From assembly GCA_030323885.1 (NCBI GenBank), contig CM059190.1, forward strand, positions 102,718,483 through 102,782,482: DNA of 64,000 bases. The letters are read 5' to 3'. A program made the position numbers and the translations under genes. Under the pieces are notes generated by a model that was not told where the DNA came from, did no database searches, and saw nothing but the letters and a program-made list of their open reading frames with translations. The stretch is from Branchipolynoe longqiensis. Lineage: Eukaryota; Annelida; Polychaeta; Phyllodocida; Polynoidae. Positions 1-11,899 of this stretch are shown here, in pieces. The stretch's first letter is position 1. The number at the start of each line of letters is the position of its first letter.

Positions 1-188
1 GTCAAAGGGAATTACGCTAAGTAGATTAAGTCACGGTGGTGGGTTTAATTGAGGGACTCATCTCTGCTAATTCCATAATGTGCAGTCTGAGTGGTCATGA
101 TCATTGGGTTAGGAGAACAAAGCTTTTGGAAGAATTCTAAAATTCTCAGTAATTCTGGGTGAGCTTCAGAACGAGAAGTAAATCTGGG

Positions 189-463
189 TGTTCTCTGTGG
201 CGGAGTGGTTAGAGTGTCGGTGGTTCGATTCTCCGTGCCCCCATCTCTGCCAATTTGGTTTTCCACCGCTGTGTATAACTTACAGCGTCATCAAAGGTCA
301 GTTGCTCTCATACCATGTCTATGTGGTGTGGGAGGTTAAAAATCCCTTGGGTCGGTAAAAGTGTAGGCTTGGGCTTTCTATCGACAAACTGTCTGATGGT
401 GAAAACAAGCCTATTCAGGCTTATCCATGATAGGCAGTATAAATCTTCAACAACAACAAAAAA
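189..463 (+). mobile_element. SINE-B copy 1, anticodon arm deleted
   Basis: tRNA-derived SINE. The head shows an A-box-like segment (tggcggagtggttagagtg) and a B box (ggttcgattc), followed by the family body (tgtataacttacagcgtcat, then aaaaatcccttgggtcgg) and a caacaacaac tail. Compared with the copies at 21888 and 63267, the anticodon arm between the two boxes is missing, so A and B boxes nearly abut. Assignment rests on alignment with the other copies in this window. Confidence 0.8.
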
Positions 464-596
464 CGCTGACCATGTCCCTGGGCTGAGGTGCAGACCCCCC
501 CCCGCCCCGCCCCGCCCCACCCCCACACACACTTCCCATCATGATAGCCGTTCTTGGCTATGGCCAGTCAATTCGAACAGACAATTGTGTTGCGAA

Positions 597-1120
597 TTAA
601 TATATACAACAGCGTTGCAAATCTATACAACAGCTTTGCAAATCTAGACAACAGCATTGCAAATCTAGACAACAGCATTGCAAATCTAGACAACAGCATT
701 GCAAATTTAGACAACAGTGTTCAAAATCTATACAACAGCATTGCAAATCTAGACAACAACGCTACAATTATATACAACATTGCAAATCTATACAACAGCA
801 TTGCAAATCTAGACACAACGCTACAAATCTATACAACATTGCAAATCTATACAACGGCATTGCAAATCTAGACAACAGCATTGCAAATCAAGACAACATC
901 ATTGCAAATCTAGACAACAGCATTGCAAATCTAGAAACAGCATTGCAAATCGATACAACAGTATAAATCCAGATAATGGTAATTTAGACAACAACAATAG
1001 AAAATCTAGAGAGGTGCAGTGCAAATCGGGGAAATGGCAGTGCAAACTTAGAGAATGGCATTGCAAATCTAGATAACAGCATTGCAAATCTAGACAATGG
1101 TATTGCAAATGTGAACAACA
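597..1120. repeat. 21-bp minisatellite (gcattgcaaatctagacaaca)
   Basis: About 24 imperfect copies of a 21-bp AT-rich unit. Because 21 is a multiple of three, one frame stays open and spells an Asn/Leu/Asp-rich repeat; I treat that frame as an artefact. Units become more diverged after about 960. Confidence 0.9.
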
Positions 1121-1255
1121 GCAGCCTACATCGAGACGGAAACAGTTCTGTGTGAGCCGATTGAGATAAGTCAGCCAATGACTCTGGTGGCAGCATTTTG
1201 TGGGCTCAGATTAGTTAAGGCCTGGCTTCATAGGTTCATAGGTTCATGAAGTGAT

Positions 1256-2160
1256 AGAAGGGTGGTGATGGGGGGGAGGGGGAGGGAGCAGTGGAGTCAG
1301 AGGGAGGGGGAGAGCTAAGGAGGTGTGAGGGGTGAGGTGAGGTGTGAGGTGAGAGGTGAGGGTGAGAGTGAGAGTGGGATTAAGCAGAGATGGTAAGGGA
1401 AGCGGACCGGTGGGAAATGAAAGAGGAGGGAATGGAGAGGAGGGGAGGGGGGAGGGGGGTGAAGGGGATGGTGAGGGAGAGGGGAGGGGGAGGGTGAGGG
1501 AAGGCAGGAGGGATGGAGGAGTGGGAGAGGAGGAGAGGGAAGGTATGCGAGAGGGGGGGTGGAGAGGAGGGGAGGGGGAGGGTAGAGGAGGGGAGGTGAG
1601 GGTATGAGAGGGGAGGGAAGGGGAGGGGAAGGGGCAGGAGAGGGGGGTCAGAGGAGAGGAAGTGGGAGGAGAGGAAGAGGAGAAGGAGAGGAGAGGAGAG
1701 GAGAGAGAGAGGAGGGATCGAGTGAGAGAGAAGGGGGAGGGGTAGGGGGTGAGCAGGGGGGGAGAGGAAAGGAGAGGAGAGGAGGGGAGGGGGGGGGGGG
1801 AGGTGGTAGGGGAGTGGAGTGGAGTGGAGTGGAGTGGAGTGGAGTGGAGTGGAGTGGGAAGGAGTGGGGAGGAGAGGATATGAGAGGAGGGGGGAGGGGG
1901 CGAGGTAGCAGAGTGGACGGGTGGAGAGGGGGTGAAGGGCGGGTAGGGGAGTGGAGTGGAGTGGCGTGGTGGGGTTGGGTGGGGTTGGGTGGGGTTGGGT
2001 GGGGTGTGGTGGGGTGAGTGGAGAAGGGAGGAGAGGTGAAGGGAAGTGGGAGATAGGGGAGGAGAGGGCATGGGAGTGGATTTGAGTGATGGGGAAAGGC
2101 AGGGAACGGAGGGAATGGATGGAGGGGGGAGGGAGGGAGGGGCTGGGCGGGGTAGGGCAT
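1256..2160. repeat. Polypurine (G/A) block with ggagt and gttgggtgg sub-arrays
   Basis: About 900 bp almost purely G and A on the plus strand, including a perfect (gtgga)n run near 1811-1858 and a (gttgggtggg)n run near 1974-2004. Mirror-symmetric polypurine tracts of this kind can form triplex DNA, and G runs can form quadruplexes. The Pro/Ser/Leu-rich reading on the minus strand is a by-product. Confidence 0.9.
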
Positions 2161-2176
2161 ACACTACTACATCTAC

Positions 2177-2193
2177 TAGCTCCCCCTGGTGGA
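2177..2193 (-). promoter_or_regulatory. CTCF-like motif
   Basis: Minus strand reads tccaccagggggagcta, close to the CTCF core CCASYAGRKGGCRS as known from bilaterians. It lies in a short non-repetitive stretch (2160-2400) between two arrays. Motif match only. Confidence 0.35.
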
Positions 2194-2534
2194 TTACCGC
2201 TGGGTTGGGTGGGTGTGTGTGTGGGGGGGGGGGGGTGCAGCGGACGTCATCATCCACCCACCTACCACGTGTGGATACTATAACATGGCGTCCCCCATAA
2301 AGAACCTGGCTGCCCCATCAACGGCGCCAAACTGCACTCCGCCTTCGGCGCCGCCCCGAGAACAGGACTCACTCAGCTTTATGTGTTTTTAATGTCATTT
2401 CACTTGCCAGGTCTTTTCTTCCCCCTACCCTTCAGTTTTATAATAATGCTCTTTTTTTTCTTGAAACCCAGCTTATATAAATAAACCTTTTAGCTTAACT
2501 GTTATGTCGCCAACAATGATTCATTGTAATGCTA

Positions 2535-3600
2535 CAAACACCCACCCACACACACACACTCTCTCTCTCTCTCTCGCGCGCGCTCTCTCATTCTCTCTCA
2601 TTCACACACATACCCTTTCAACCATGTTCTCTCTCACACACCAACACACTCTCCTTCCCCGAGTGTCTCACTCACACACACTCTCATTCACACACTCTCA
2701 TCCACACACACTCTCACTCACACACTCTCACTCACACACACTCTCACTCACACACTCTCACTCACACACACTCTCATTCACACACACTCTCACTCACACT
2801 GTCACTCACACTCTCTCACTCACACACACTCTCACTCACACACTCTCACTCACACACTCTCATTCACACACACTCTCAATCACACACACTCTCATTCACA
2901 CACTCTCACTCACACACACTCTGATTCACACACTCTCATTCACACTCTCACTCACACACACTCTCATTCACACACTCTCACTCACACACACTTTCATTCA
3001 CACACACTCTCACTCACACTGTCACTCACACTCTCTCACTCACACACTCTCACTCACACACTCTCATTCACACACACCCATCACACACTTTCATTCACAC
3101 ACACTCTCACCCACACTCTCACTCACACACTGTCACTCACACACACTCTCATTCACACACTCTCACTCACACACACTCATTCACACACACACTCACTCAC
3201 ACTCTCATTCACTCTCATTCACACACTCTCACTCACACACTCTCACTCACACACTCTCACTCACACACACTCTCATTCACACACTCTCACTCACACTCTC
3301 TCTCACACACACTCATTCACACACACACTCACTCACACACACTCTCATTCACTCTCACTCACACACTCTCATTCACACACACTCTCATTCACACACACTC
3401 TCACTCACACACTCTCACTCACACACACTCTCACTCACATACTCTCATTCACACATGCACCTTTTCAAACATGTTCTCTCTCACACACCAACACACACAC
3501 ACAGACTACCTCCCTGTGTCTCTCACACTCACTCTCACAGTTACACACGCACCCTCACACACACTTATATAGCGACACACAAAACGCCCCCTTCTCTAAC
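2535..3600. repeat. (cacacactctcactcacacactct)n array
   Basis: About 1.05 kb of CA/CT-rich tandem repeat with alternating cacacacactctcac and attcacacac variants. The minus strand is GT/GA. It gives a long His/Ser/Thr-Leu frame that I reject as a gene. Long alternating CA tracts favour Z-DNA. Confidence 0.95.
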
Positions 3601-4082
3601 TCTCCACTCCAGGGATGAAAGATCTCCGCGGTTTCGCGGATTTCCGCGATTTTTTTTTTTTTTTAACTATTAACGTTAAACAAAATTCCAAGGAATCAGG
3701 ATGTATATATGACAACATGAAGTTGGGTAGTTTGAACCCCGTTGTTATATGACCTTAGATGCAGGTAGAACATAAAACCCAACTAAGAACGAGCTAGGCA
3801 TGGGCAAATAATAGATTAATACAGCCAAAAGAAGACTAGTTGAAACCTGACATCCAGCATTTTTCTGCGATTCCCTGACAGTGCTAAGTCTATGGGAGAA
3901 AATCCGCTTTTTCGAGGAAATTCGCCGTCGGTGTAATAATATCAGCTTGATTTCCGCGTTTTTTTTTGCATATCACACACGTTTTTCATCCATATCACAC
4001 ACACGCACACACACACCAGCACACACACCAGCACACACACCAACACAATCTATCCCCCTATCACACACACACCAACACTCTC
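3601..4082. other. Low-complexity spacer, no gene seen
   Basis: Contains poly-T (3649-3664), a possible 3' scrap of SINE-A (3750-3786, atatgaccttagatg), and CA repeats from 3980. Several ttccgcg motifs occur but no coding signal. Confidence 0.5.
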
Positions 4083-4510
4083 AAGGCCGTCACATACACA
4101 TTAGTGCACGTAGTTGAACGTAGTGGAGGCTAACATAGTTGAACGTAGTTGACCGTAGTTGAACATACTGGAGAAGTATGAATGCCGGTACGTTCAACTA
4201 TGTTCAACTATGTTAGCCTCCACTACGTTCAACTACGTGCAACTACATGCAACTACGTTCAACTATGTGCAACTACGTTCAACTACGTTCAACTACGTGC
4301 AACTACATTCAACTATGTTCAACTACATACAACTATGTTCAACTATGTGCAACTACGTGCAACTACGTTAGCCTCCACTACGTGGAACTACGTTCAACTA
4401 CGTGCAACTATGTTAACCTCCACTACGTTCAACTACGTTCAACTACGTGCAGCTAGGTTAGCCTCCACTACGTTCAACTACTCCACTAACGTGTATGTGA
4501 CTGGGCCTTT
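4083..4510. mobile_element. TIR-1: MITE-like element with an internal minisatellite
   Basis: Ends form an imperfect inverted repeat of about 52 bp: 4083-4134 (aaggccgtcacatacacatt...) pairs with the reverse complement of 4457-4510 (aaaggcccagtcacatacac...). Both arms carry gtagttgaacgtagtggagg. The interior is an array of ~10-bp units. No transposase. Target duplication not recognisable. Class is inferred from structure only. Confidence 0.65.
4185..4490. repeat. 10-bp minisatellite (caactacgtt/caactacgtg) inside TIR-1
   Basis: About 28 units of a 10-bp motif, interrupted by a longer phrase (ttagcctccactacg) near 4211, 4369, 4413 and 4456 that is also part of the terminal inverted repeat. The first 55 bp are complementary to 4107-4150, giving a large hairpin. 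The 10-bp period leaves all frames open. Confidence 0.9.
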
Positions 4511-4640
4511 AGCCTCTACCACACACACGCCCCTCTAGCTCTCACTCACACACACACACACATTCTATCCCTCTCTCTCGCACACATGCACACACACAAA
4601 CGCACCGACACACACTCCTCCTCTACCACACACAAACGCT
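4511..4640. repeat. CA-rich simple repeat
   Basis: Imperfect cacacaca tract after TIR-1, similar to the CA tract before it at 3980-4070, so TIR-1 may have landed inside a CA array. Confidence 0.7.
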
Positions 4641-4822
4641 TGGCAACCCTGGTACCTGCCAATTATTCAAGGTGAGACATGTTAAACTTGAAAACTTTTT
4701 TTTTAACTATTCAAAAATGCAGTGGGCACCTTCATAAGGTCAATCTAAATTGGCGCAAATTAAGCCGGCTTAAAAAAAAAAACACTCTCACTCACACACA
4801 CTCTCATTCACACACACACTGT

Positions 4823-5320
4823 CCAGTGTTGCGGTTTCCGAGGCACACCAGTTTGCCAGGGACACATCCATTCAAATGCTTTGTTAACGGCCGTGAGCAA
4901 ATAAATCTTCATACAGAAGAAGTCAAATATCTCTCAAATTACACCATCTAGAAACAAATCGCTTGGTACACATATAGAAAACATATTTACCATAAAGACT
5001 ATATTAAATTTATAAGGTTAGGGTTCTTGATTTCTATTATTTTTTAATAAAACTAACGTTTTGCACTGCGCGTACCGTCAAACTCAAGGCATTGTCAATG
5101 GTCGTGAGCAATGTTCATACAGAAAATACAGAAGAAGTCAAATATCTCTCAAATTACACCATCTAGAAACAAATCGTTTGGTACACATATAGAAAACATC
5201 TTTACCAAAAACATTATATTAAATTTATAAGGTTAGTGACGATGCTGTTCGATTTTGACGCATGTGCAGAAGCGATGTGTCCCTGGCAAACTGGTGTCCC
5301 TGGCAAACCGCAACACCGGC
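4823..5320. mobile_element. TIR-2 copy 1 (foldback-type element with duplicated body)
   Basis: The ends are inverted: cacaccagtttgccagggac at the left and gtgtccctggcaaactggtg at the right, each next to (c)ggtgttgcggttt. Between them lie two direct copies of a ~200-bp module (tcaaatatctctcaaattac, gaaacaaatcgcttggtaca) around 4895-5025 and 5090-5235. Related copies: 23375-23838 and 29888-30450. No coding capacity; non-autonomous DNA transposon is an inference. Confidence 0.7.
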
Positions 5321-5347
5321 CAATCGCCGCCGCCATTATAATTCGTG

Positions 5348-5359
5348 TGCGCATGCGCA
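5348..5359. promoter_or_regulatory. NRF1-like palindrome
   Basis: tgcgcatgcgca is a perfect palindromic NRF1-type site just downstream of TIR-2 copy 1 in a short GC-rich stretch. Similar cgcatgcgc motifs sit within TIR elements in this window, so it may be element-derived. Confidence 0.3.
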
Positions 5360-5449
5360 GAGGGCGAGAGAAACACAGGTTTCGTCAGTCTAATGGGAGA
5401 ATACCACAAGACGCAGCCTCACAGAGTCCCGGTACCAGCTACAGCCACT

Positions 5450-6075
5450 AAGTAGAACCACACCAGCTACAGCCACACCAGGTGCTGGTACCAGCTACAG
5501 CCACTAAGTAGAACCACACTGGGTGCCGGTACCAGTTACAGCCACACCAGGTGCCGGTACCAGCTACAGCCACTAAGTAGAACCACATCGGGTGCCAGTA
5601 CCAGTTACAGCCACACCGGGTCCCGGTACCAGCTACAGCCACTAAATAGAACCACATCGGGTGCCGCTACCAGTTACAGCCACACCAGGTGCCGGTACCA
5701 GCTACAGCCACTAAGTAGAACCACATTGGGTGCCGGTACCAGTTACAGCCACACCGGGTGCCGGTACCAGCTACAGCCACTCAGTAAAACCACACCGGGT
5801 CATGGTACCAGTTACATCCACTCAGTAGAACCACACCGGGTCCCAGTACCAGCTACATCCAGTCAGTAGAACCACACCGGGTCCCAGTACCAGCTACAGC
5901 CAGTCAGGAAAACCACACCGGGTCCCAGTACCAGTTACATCCACTCAGTAGAACCACTCATGGTACCAGTTACAGCCAGTCAGTAAAATCAAACTGGGTC
6001 CTGGTACCAGTTACGGCCACTCAATAGAACCATCCCGGGTCCCGGTACCAGTTACAACCACTCAGAAGGGAGGCA
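5450..6075. repeat. 41/28-bp compound minisatellite (69-bp higher-order unit)
   Basis: A 41-bp unit (ggtaccagctacagccacta agtagaaccaca...) alternates with a shortened 28-bp form lacking the ctaagtagaacca segment, giving a 69-bp dimer at 5460-5780. From about 5780 only the 41-bp form continues. Each unit has a KpnI-like ggtacc. Confidence 0.9.
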
Positions 6076-6083
6076 AGAAATGA

Positions 6084-6137
6084 GGAGAAGAAGAAGAAGA
6101 AGAAGAAGAAGAAGAAGAAGAAGAAGAAGAAGAAGAA
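6084..6137. repeat. (gaa)n microsatellite
   Basis: About 17 near-perfect gaa triplets immediately after the 41-bp array. Confidence 0.95.
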
Positions 6138-6199
6138 ATGGGAAAACAGGAGGAGGAAATAGGGGTTTACAAAAGGCCTCCAAAATAAATAAGGCTGGT

Positions 6200-6600
6200 A
6201 TATTATATATATATGTGTGTATATAGTTATATAATGGTTATCATCCTGGCTCTTGTGTCTTTGGCTGTATGTTCTTCATCTCTCTCTGTGTCTGTGTCTG
6301 TCTCTCACTGTCTCTAAATCTGTCTCTCTCTCTCTATATATCCCTCTATGTGTAGCTAACGTACACACACGCTCACTGACACACACACACACAAACACAC
6401 CCACACCCACACCCACACACACTTGCCTCCCAGCCCCCGTTGGCCCTGGCCGTCAGAATTGGCCGTAAAAACATGGAATCAAGCGGGCCAACAAAGCCAG
6501 AGGCAGCGCCAGCCCCGTGCCAACCACACACCGGGGTAGGCAACACGCACACACACACGCACACACACACACGAACACACACAGACACACTCTCAGGCAT
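6200..6600. repeat. AT, CT and CA microsatellite patches
   Basis: atatat at 6200-6220, tctctgtgtctg at 6275-6350, cacacaca at 6363-6422 and 6548-6590, separated by ~120 bp of unique DNA (6425-6540). No gene seen. Confidence 0.8.
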
Positions 6601-6730
6601 ACACATGGTAAAGTAGGCCAGAGCAGAGCAGGTATTTCTAAGTTCTAATAAACATAACATTATTAGGGTTGTGAAATAAAATTAGCATAATCTTCCCACC
6701 ATTAAAAATTTGCAGGACTTACCTATCACG

Positions 6731-6791
6731 TGATTGATATCAAACTCGACTCGGCCGCTAGGGGGACTCGTCTAGTTTGATATCAATCTGC
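6731..6791. repeat. Perfect-arm hairpin enclosing a CTCF-like core
   Basis: attgatatcaaact at the left pairs with agtttgatatcaat at the right; the ~30-bp loop contains ggccgctagggggactcg, CTCF-like. Lies directly upstream of TIR-3. Confidence 0.7.
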
Positions 6792-6816
6792 AATACGGGC
6801 AGCCCGGTGCCGCCGT

Positions 6817-7145
6817 TTAAATTCTCAGTGGGTTTAGAGTCTACGCTCGGGGTTCTGCGCATGCGTCAACATCTAACGGCATTTCAGCGTATTCGATTAA
6901 TCAACTCGGGTGACCCGAGCGACTTTTTGACGCAAAAATGTGATATCATCGCTCCTTGCCAACCGGCTGAGGTCAGGGACTTTTTGCATTTGCACATGGC
7001 ACATGTTTTTGTCAACTCCACCCGCAGTGTTCTATTTGAATTTCTACCAACTCGGGTGACCCGAGTTGCCCTGCTCGTGTTAATCGACTACGCGCATGCG
7101 CAGAACCCCAAGCGTAGACTCTAAGCCCACTGAGAATCTAAATTG
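6817..7145. mobile_element. TIR-3: foldback element with ~50-bp inverted ends
   Basis: Left arm 6819-6869 (attctcagtgggtttagagt, then cggggttctgcgcatgcgt) is matched in reverse complement by 7089-7144 with only a few mismatches. Two internal copies of the odd palindrome aactcgggtgacccgag occur at 6901 and 7049. It shares ctgcgcatgcgtcaacatct with TIR-2 copy 3 (near 29938), so the two are related. Confidence 0.7.
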
Positions 7146-7439
7146 CGATACCAGAACCCGAACGGTGGGAAACTCGTGATGAATGAAAATGAGGATTTCT
7201 GAACCAAATACAAAGATAGCGGTAGAAAAAAAAAAGAATAATACAAATATCATATAAAATATAGAAGGCTGTACAAAAACAAAAACAAAAACAATAACAA
7301 TGGAAATGCTGCTTATGAGAAGAAACAAGGCGGTGATGTGTGCATAGAAGCGTGCCTCAGGTGCGGAGATGGTCGTCACCCATGTGAAACACACCATTAT
7401 TAATTAACCCGCAATTATCACATCCCTGCACGACATTCA

Positions 7440-10290
7440 GTCAATAATGTCCACACCTGTCTGTACACCATGAGATGGTGGTAATGTTCACACCTGTCTG
7501 TACACCATGAGATGGTGGTAGTGTTCACACCTGTCTGTACACCATGAGATGGTGGTAATGTTCACACCTGTCTGTACACCATGAGATGGTGGTAATGTCC
7601 ACACCTGTCTGTACACCATGAGATGGTGGTAATGTTCACACCTGTTTGTACGCCATGAGATGGTGGTAATGTTCACACCTGTTTGGACACCATGAGATGG
7701 TAATGTTCACACCTGTTTGTGCACCATGAGATGGTGGTAATGTTCATACCTGTCTGTACACCACGAGATGGTGGTAATGTCCACACCTGTGAGGACACCA
7801 TGAGATGGTGGTAATGTTCACACCTGTCTGTACACCATGAGATGGTGGTAATGTCCACACCTGTATGTACACCATGAGATGGTGGTAATGTTCACACCTG
7901 TCTGTACACCATGAGATGGTGGTAATGTTCACACCTGTCTGTACACCATGAGATGGTGGTAATGTCCACACCTGTCTGTACACCATGAGATGGTGGTAAT
8001 GTTCACACCTGTCTGTACACCATGAGATGGTGGTAATGTTCACACCTGTCTGTACACCATGAGATGGTGGTAATGTCCACACCTGTCTGTACACCATGAG
8101 ATGGTGGTAATGTTCACACCTGTTTGTACACCATGAGATGGTGGTAATGTTCACACCTGTCTGTACACCATGAGATGGTGGTAATGTTCACACCTGTCTG
8201 TACACCATGAGATGGTGGTAATGTTCACACCTATCTGTACACTGTCATGTACACCATGAGATGGTGATAATGTTCAAACCTGTACGTACACTGTCATCTA
8301 CACCACAATATGGTGGTAATGTCCACACCTGCCTGTACACCATGAGATGATGATAATGTTCACACCTGTATGTACACTCTCATGTACACCATGAGATGGT
8401 GGTAATGTTCACACCTGTATGTACACTGTCATCTACACCACAAGATGGCAGTAATGTCCACATCTGTCTACACTGTCATGTCTACCATGAGACCGTGGTA
8501 ATGTCCACACCTGTCTGTACACTGTCATGTCCACCATGAGATGGTGGTAATGGTCACACCTGTCTGTATACTGTCATGTACACCATGAGATGGTGGCAAT
8601 GTTCACACCTGTCTGTACACCATGAGATGGTGATAATGTCCACACCTGTCTGTACACTGTCATGTACACCATGAGATGGTGGCAATGTTCACACCTGTCT
8701 ACACCATGAGATGGTGATAATGTCCACACCTGTCTGTATACTGTCATGTACACCATGAGATGGTGGTAATGTTCACACCTGTCTACACCATGAGATGGTG
8801 ATAATGTCCACACCTGTCTGTACATTTGTACACCATAAGATGGTGGTAATGGCCACACCTGTCTACACCATGAGATGGTGATAATGTACACACCTGTCTG
8901 TACATTGTCTGTACACCATGAGATGGTGGCAATGTTCACACCTGTCTGTACACCATGAGATGGTGATAATGTCCACACCTGTCTGTATACTGTCATGTAC
9001 ACCATGAGATGGTGGCAATGTTCACACCTGTCTACACCATGAGATGGTGGTAATGTCCAAACCTGTCTGTACACTGTCATGTACACCATGAGATGGTGGC
9101 AATGTTCACACCTGTATGTACACCATGAGATGGTGATAATATCCACACCTGTCTGTACACTGCCATGTACACCATGGGATGGTGGTAATGTTCACACCTG
9201 TCTACACCATGAGATGGCGATAATGTCCACACCTGTCTGTACACTGTCATGTACACCATGAGATGGTGGTAATGTCCACACCTGTCTGTACACTGTCATG
9301 TACACCATGAGATGGTGCTAATGTTCACACCTGTCTACACCATGAGATGGTGATAATGTCCACACCTGTCTGTACATTTGTACACCATGAGATGGTGGTA
9401 ATGGCCACACCTGTCTACACCATGAGATGGTGATAATGTCCACACCTGTCTGTACACCATGAGATGGTTATAATGTCCACACCTGTCTGTATACTGTCAT
9501 GTACACCATGAGATGGTGGCAATGTTCACACCTGTCTACACCATGAGATGGTGATAATGTCCACACCTGTCTGTACACTGTCATGTACACCATGAGATGG
9601 TGGTAATGTCCACACCTGTCGGTATACTGTCATGCACACCATGAGATGGTGGCAATGTCCACACCTGGCTGTACACCATGAGATGGCGATAATGTTCACA
9701 CCTGTCTGTACACTGTCATGTACACCACGAGATGGTGGTAATGTTCACACCTGTCTGGACAATGCCATGTACACCACAAGATGGTGGTAATGTTCACACC
9801 TGTGTGTACTCTGTCATCTACACCACAAGATGGTAGTAATGTTCACACCTGTCTGTACACTGCCATGTACACCATGAGATGGTGGTAATGTTCACACCTG
9901 TCTGGACACTGCCATGTACACCACAAGATCTTGGTAATCTTCACACCTGTCTGTACAATGTCATGTACACCACAAGATGGTGGTAATGCTCACACCTGTC
10001 CGTACACTGGCATGTACACCATGAGATGGCGGTAATGTTCACACCTGTCTGTACACTGTCATGTACACCATGAGATGGCGGTAATGTTCACACCTCCTGT
10101 CTGTACACTGGTATGGACACCACAAGATGATGGTAATGCTCACACCTGTCTGTATGCTGTCATGTACACCACGAGATGGCAGTAATGTTGACACCTGTCT
10201 GTATACTGTCAGTGTCATGTACACCACGAGATGATGGTAATGTTCACACCTGTCTGTACACTGTCATGTACACCAGTACCGTTCACACCT
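7440..10290. repeat. 37-bp minisatellite, ~2.8 kb
   Basis: Unit tgttcacacctgtctgtaca + ccatgagatggtggtaa, ~60 or more copies. 7440-8230 is almost homogeneous at 37 bp; from 8230 many units gain a ctgtcatgtaca extension, and 9700-10290 is most diverged (caagatgg variants). Since 37 is not a multiple of three, the same unit is read in all frames; minus-strand frames without stops are artefacts. Confidence 0.97.
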
Positions 10291-10384
10291 CCCGTGTCAG
10301 TGTGATTGTAGGCCGACCGGCACTCCCCCCTGAAAGAGAGCTAATAAACATAGCCGCTGAGCCTAAAAAGGTGGCACAATAGGC

Positions 10385-10495
10385 CCCACCCAGGCCACAC
10401 CCCACACCCCCCAACCCACACACACCACACCCCCACACCACCCAACCCACACACACCACAACAAAACACAACAACCCAACCCAACAACAAAACCC
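10385..10495. repeat. Ccacaccc/aaccc-rich simple repeat
   Basis: Degenerate ccacacccc and cccaacccaca units between two minisatellites. Confidence 0.8.
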
Positions 10496-10496
10496 C

Positions 10497-10680
10497 CTGT
10501 AGGCAGGGCAGGCCTACACAGGCCTACTGGGAGTAGGCCCCCAGTAGGTGGGGAGGGCATATGCAGGCATACTGGGTGTAGGCTCCCTGCAGGCAGGGCG
10601 GGGCAATACGCATGCGCACAGGGTGTAAGCACCCTATAAACCGGGCGGGCCTACACAGGCCTACTGGGTGTAGACCGCTG
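10497..10680. repeat. ~55-bp short tandem array (aggcctactgggtgtaggc)
   Basis: About three to four diverged copies containing ggcagggcgggcctacacag and a small hairpin (cctactgggtgtagg). Followed at 10689-10696 by a perfect tgacgtca. Confidence 0.7.
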
Positions 10681-10751
10681 CCGTCTGGTGACGTCACATT
10701 AATGTTTAACGCTGCTTTCGTCTGGTAACCACGCACTCAAATACACACCGC

Positions 10752-11655
10752 ACACACATTACCATATCAGCAGCTGCACCACCACAACCACACGCGCACA
10801 CACCTGCACTACCATATCAGCAGCTGCACCACCACAACCACACACACACTACCATATCAGCAGCTGCACCACAACCATACGCGCACACACTACCATATCA
10901 GCAGCTGCACCACCACAACCACAACCACACACACCTGCACTACCATATCAGCAGCTGCACCACCACAACCACACACACTACCATATCAGCAGCTGCACCA
11001 CCACAACCACACACTACCATATCAGCAGCTGCACCACCACAACCACACACACATACCTGCACTACCATATCAGCAGCTGCACCACCACAACCACACACAC
11101 TACCAGTACCATATCAGCAGCTGAACCACCACAACCACACACACATGCACTACCATATCAGCAGCTGCACCAACACGACCATACACACCTGCACTACCAT
11201 ATCAGCAGCTGCACCACCACAACCACACACACACACACTACCATATCAGCAGCTGCACCACCACAACCACACACACAAACCTGCACTACCATATCAGCAG
11301 CTGCACCACCACAACCACACACACACACACACCTGCACTACCATATCAGCAGCTGCACCACCACAACCACACACACACTACCATATCAGCAGCTGCACCA
11401 CCACAACCACACACACACTACCATATCAGCAGCTGCACCAACAAGACCACACACACCCGCAATACCATATCAATTGCTGCACCACCACGACCACACACAC
11501 ACTACCATATCAGCAGCTGCACCATCACAACCACACACACACACTACCATATCAGCAGCTGCACCACAACGACCACACACACACACTACCATATCAGCAA
11601 CTGCACCACCATGACCACACACACACATGCACTACCATATCAGCAGTAACACCCC
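10752..11655. repeat. ~40-bp minisatellite with cagcagctgc core
   Basis: About 22 copies of actaccatatcagcagctgc + accaccacaaccacacac. Length varies (36-50 bp) through expansion of the terminal CA tract, i.e. a minisatellite with a microsatellite in each unit. The resulting open frame (HYHISSC repeat) is not considered a gene. Confidence 0.95.
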
Positions 11656-11899
11656 ACTAAGACCCACACACCCACACACCCACATTAACACCCCCCAGTC
11701 CGGTATTAACGCAGATCGACATTGGGACGACTGTCTAACCGGGCCGGCTCTCGACATCCTTTATTCACGGATATTATGTTAGTAAAACTGTCCGTTCCCT
11801 TTCGGGCCGATACAGACAGTCGTATTTAATGTCCGTTTTCTCTCCCTTCCCAACCCCTTCTCTCCCCTCCCTTCAATGATACAACAATCACTGGGGCGC

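Noticed and set aside
1244..2257. 337-codon Pro/Ser/Leu frame on the minus strand
   Set aside because: Antisense of a polypurine block; composition explains the lack of stops.
2504..3673. 389-codon His/Ser/Thr/Leu open frame
   Set aside because: It is a CA/CT simple repeat read in one frame, with no unique sequence, no domain, and equivalent frames alongside.
5023..5035. Telomere-like ggttagggtt
   Set aside because: A single occurrence inside TIR-2 (also at 30107); not an array.
7440..10290. CRISPR array
   Set aside because: There is a repeated 37-bp word, but it is contiguous with no unique spacers; it is an ordinary minisatellite in a eukaryotic context.
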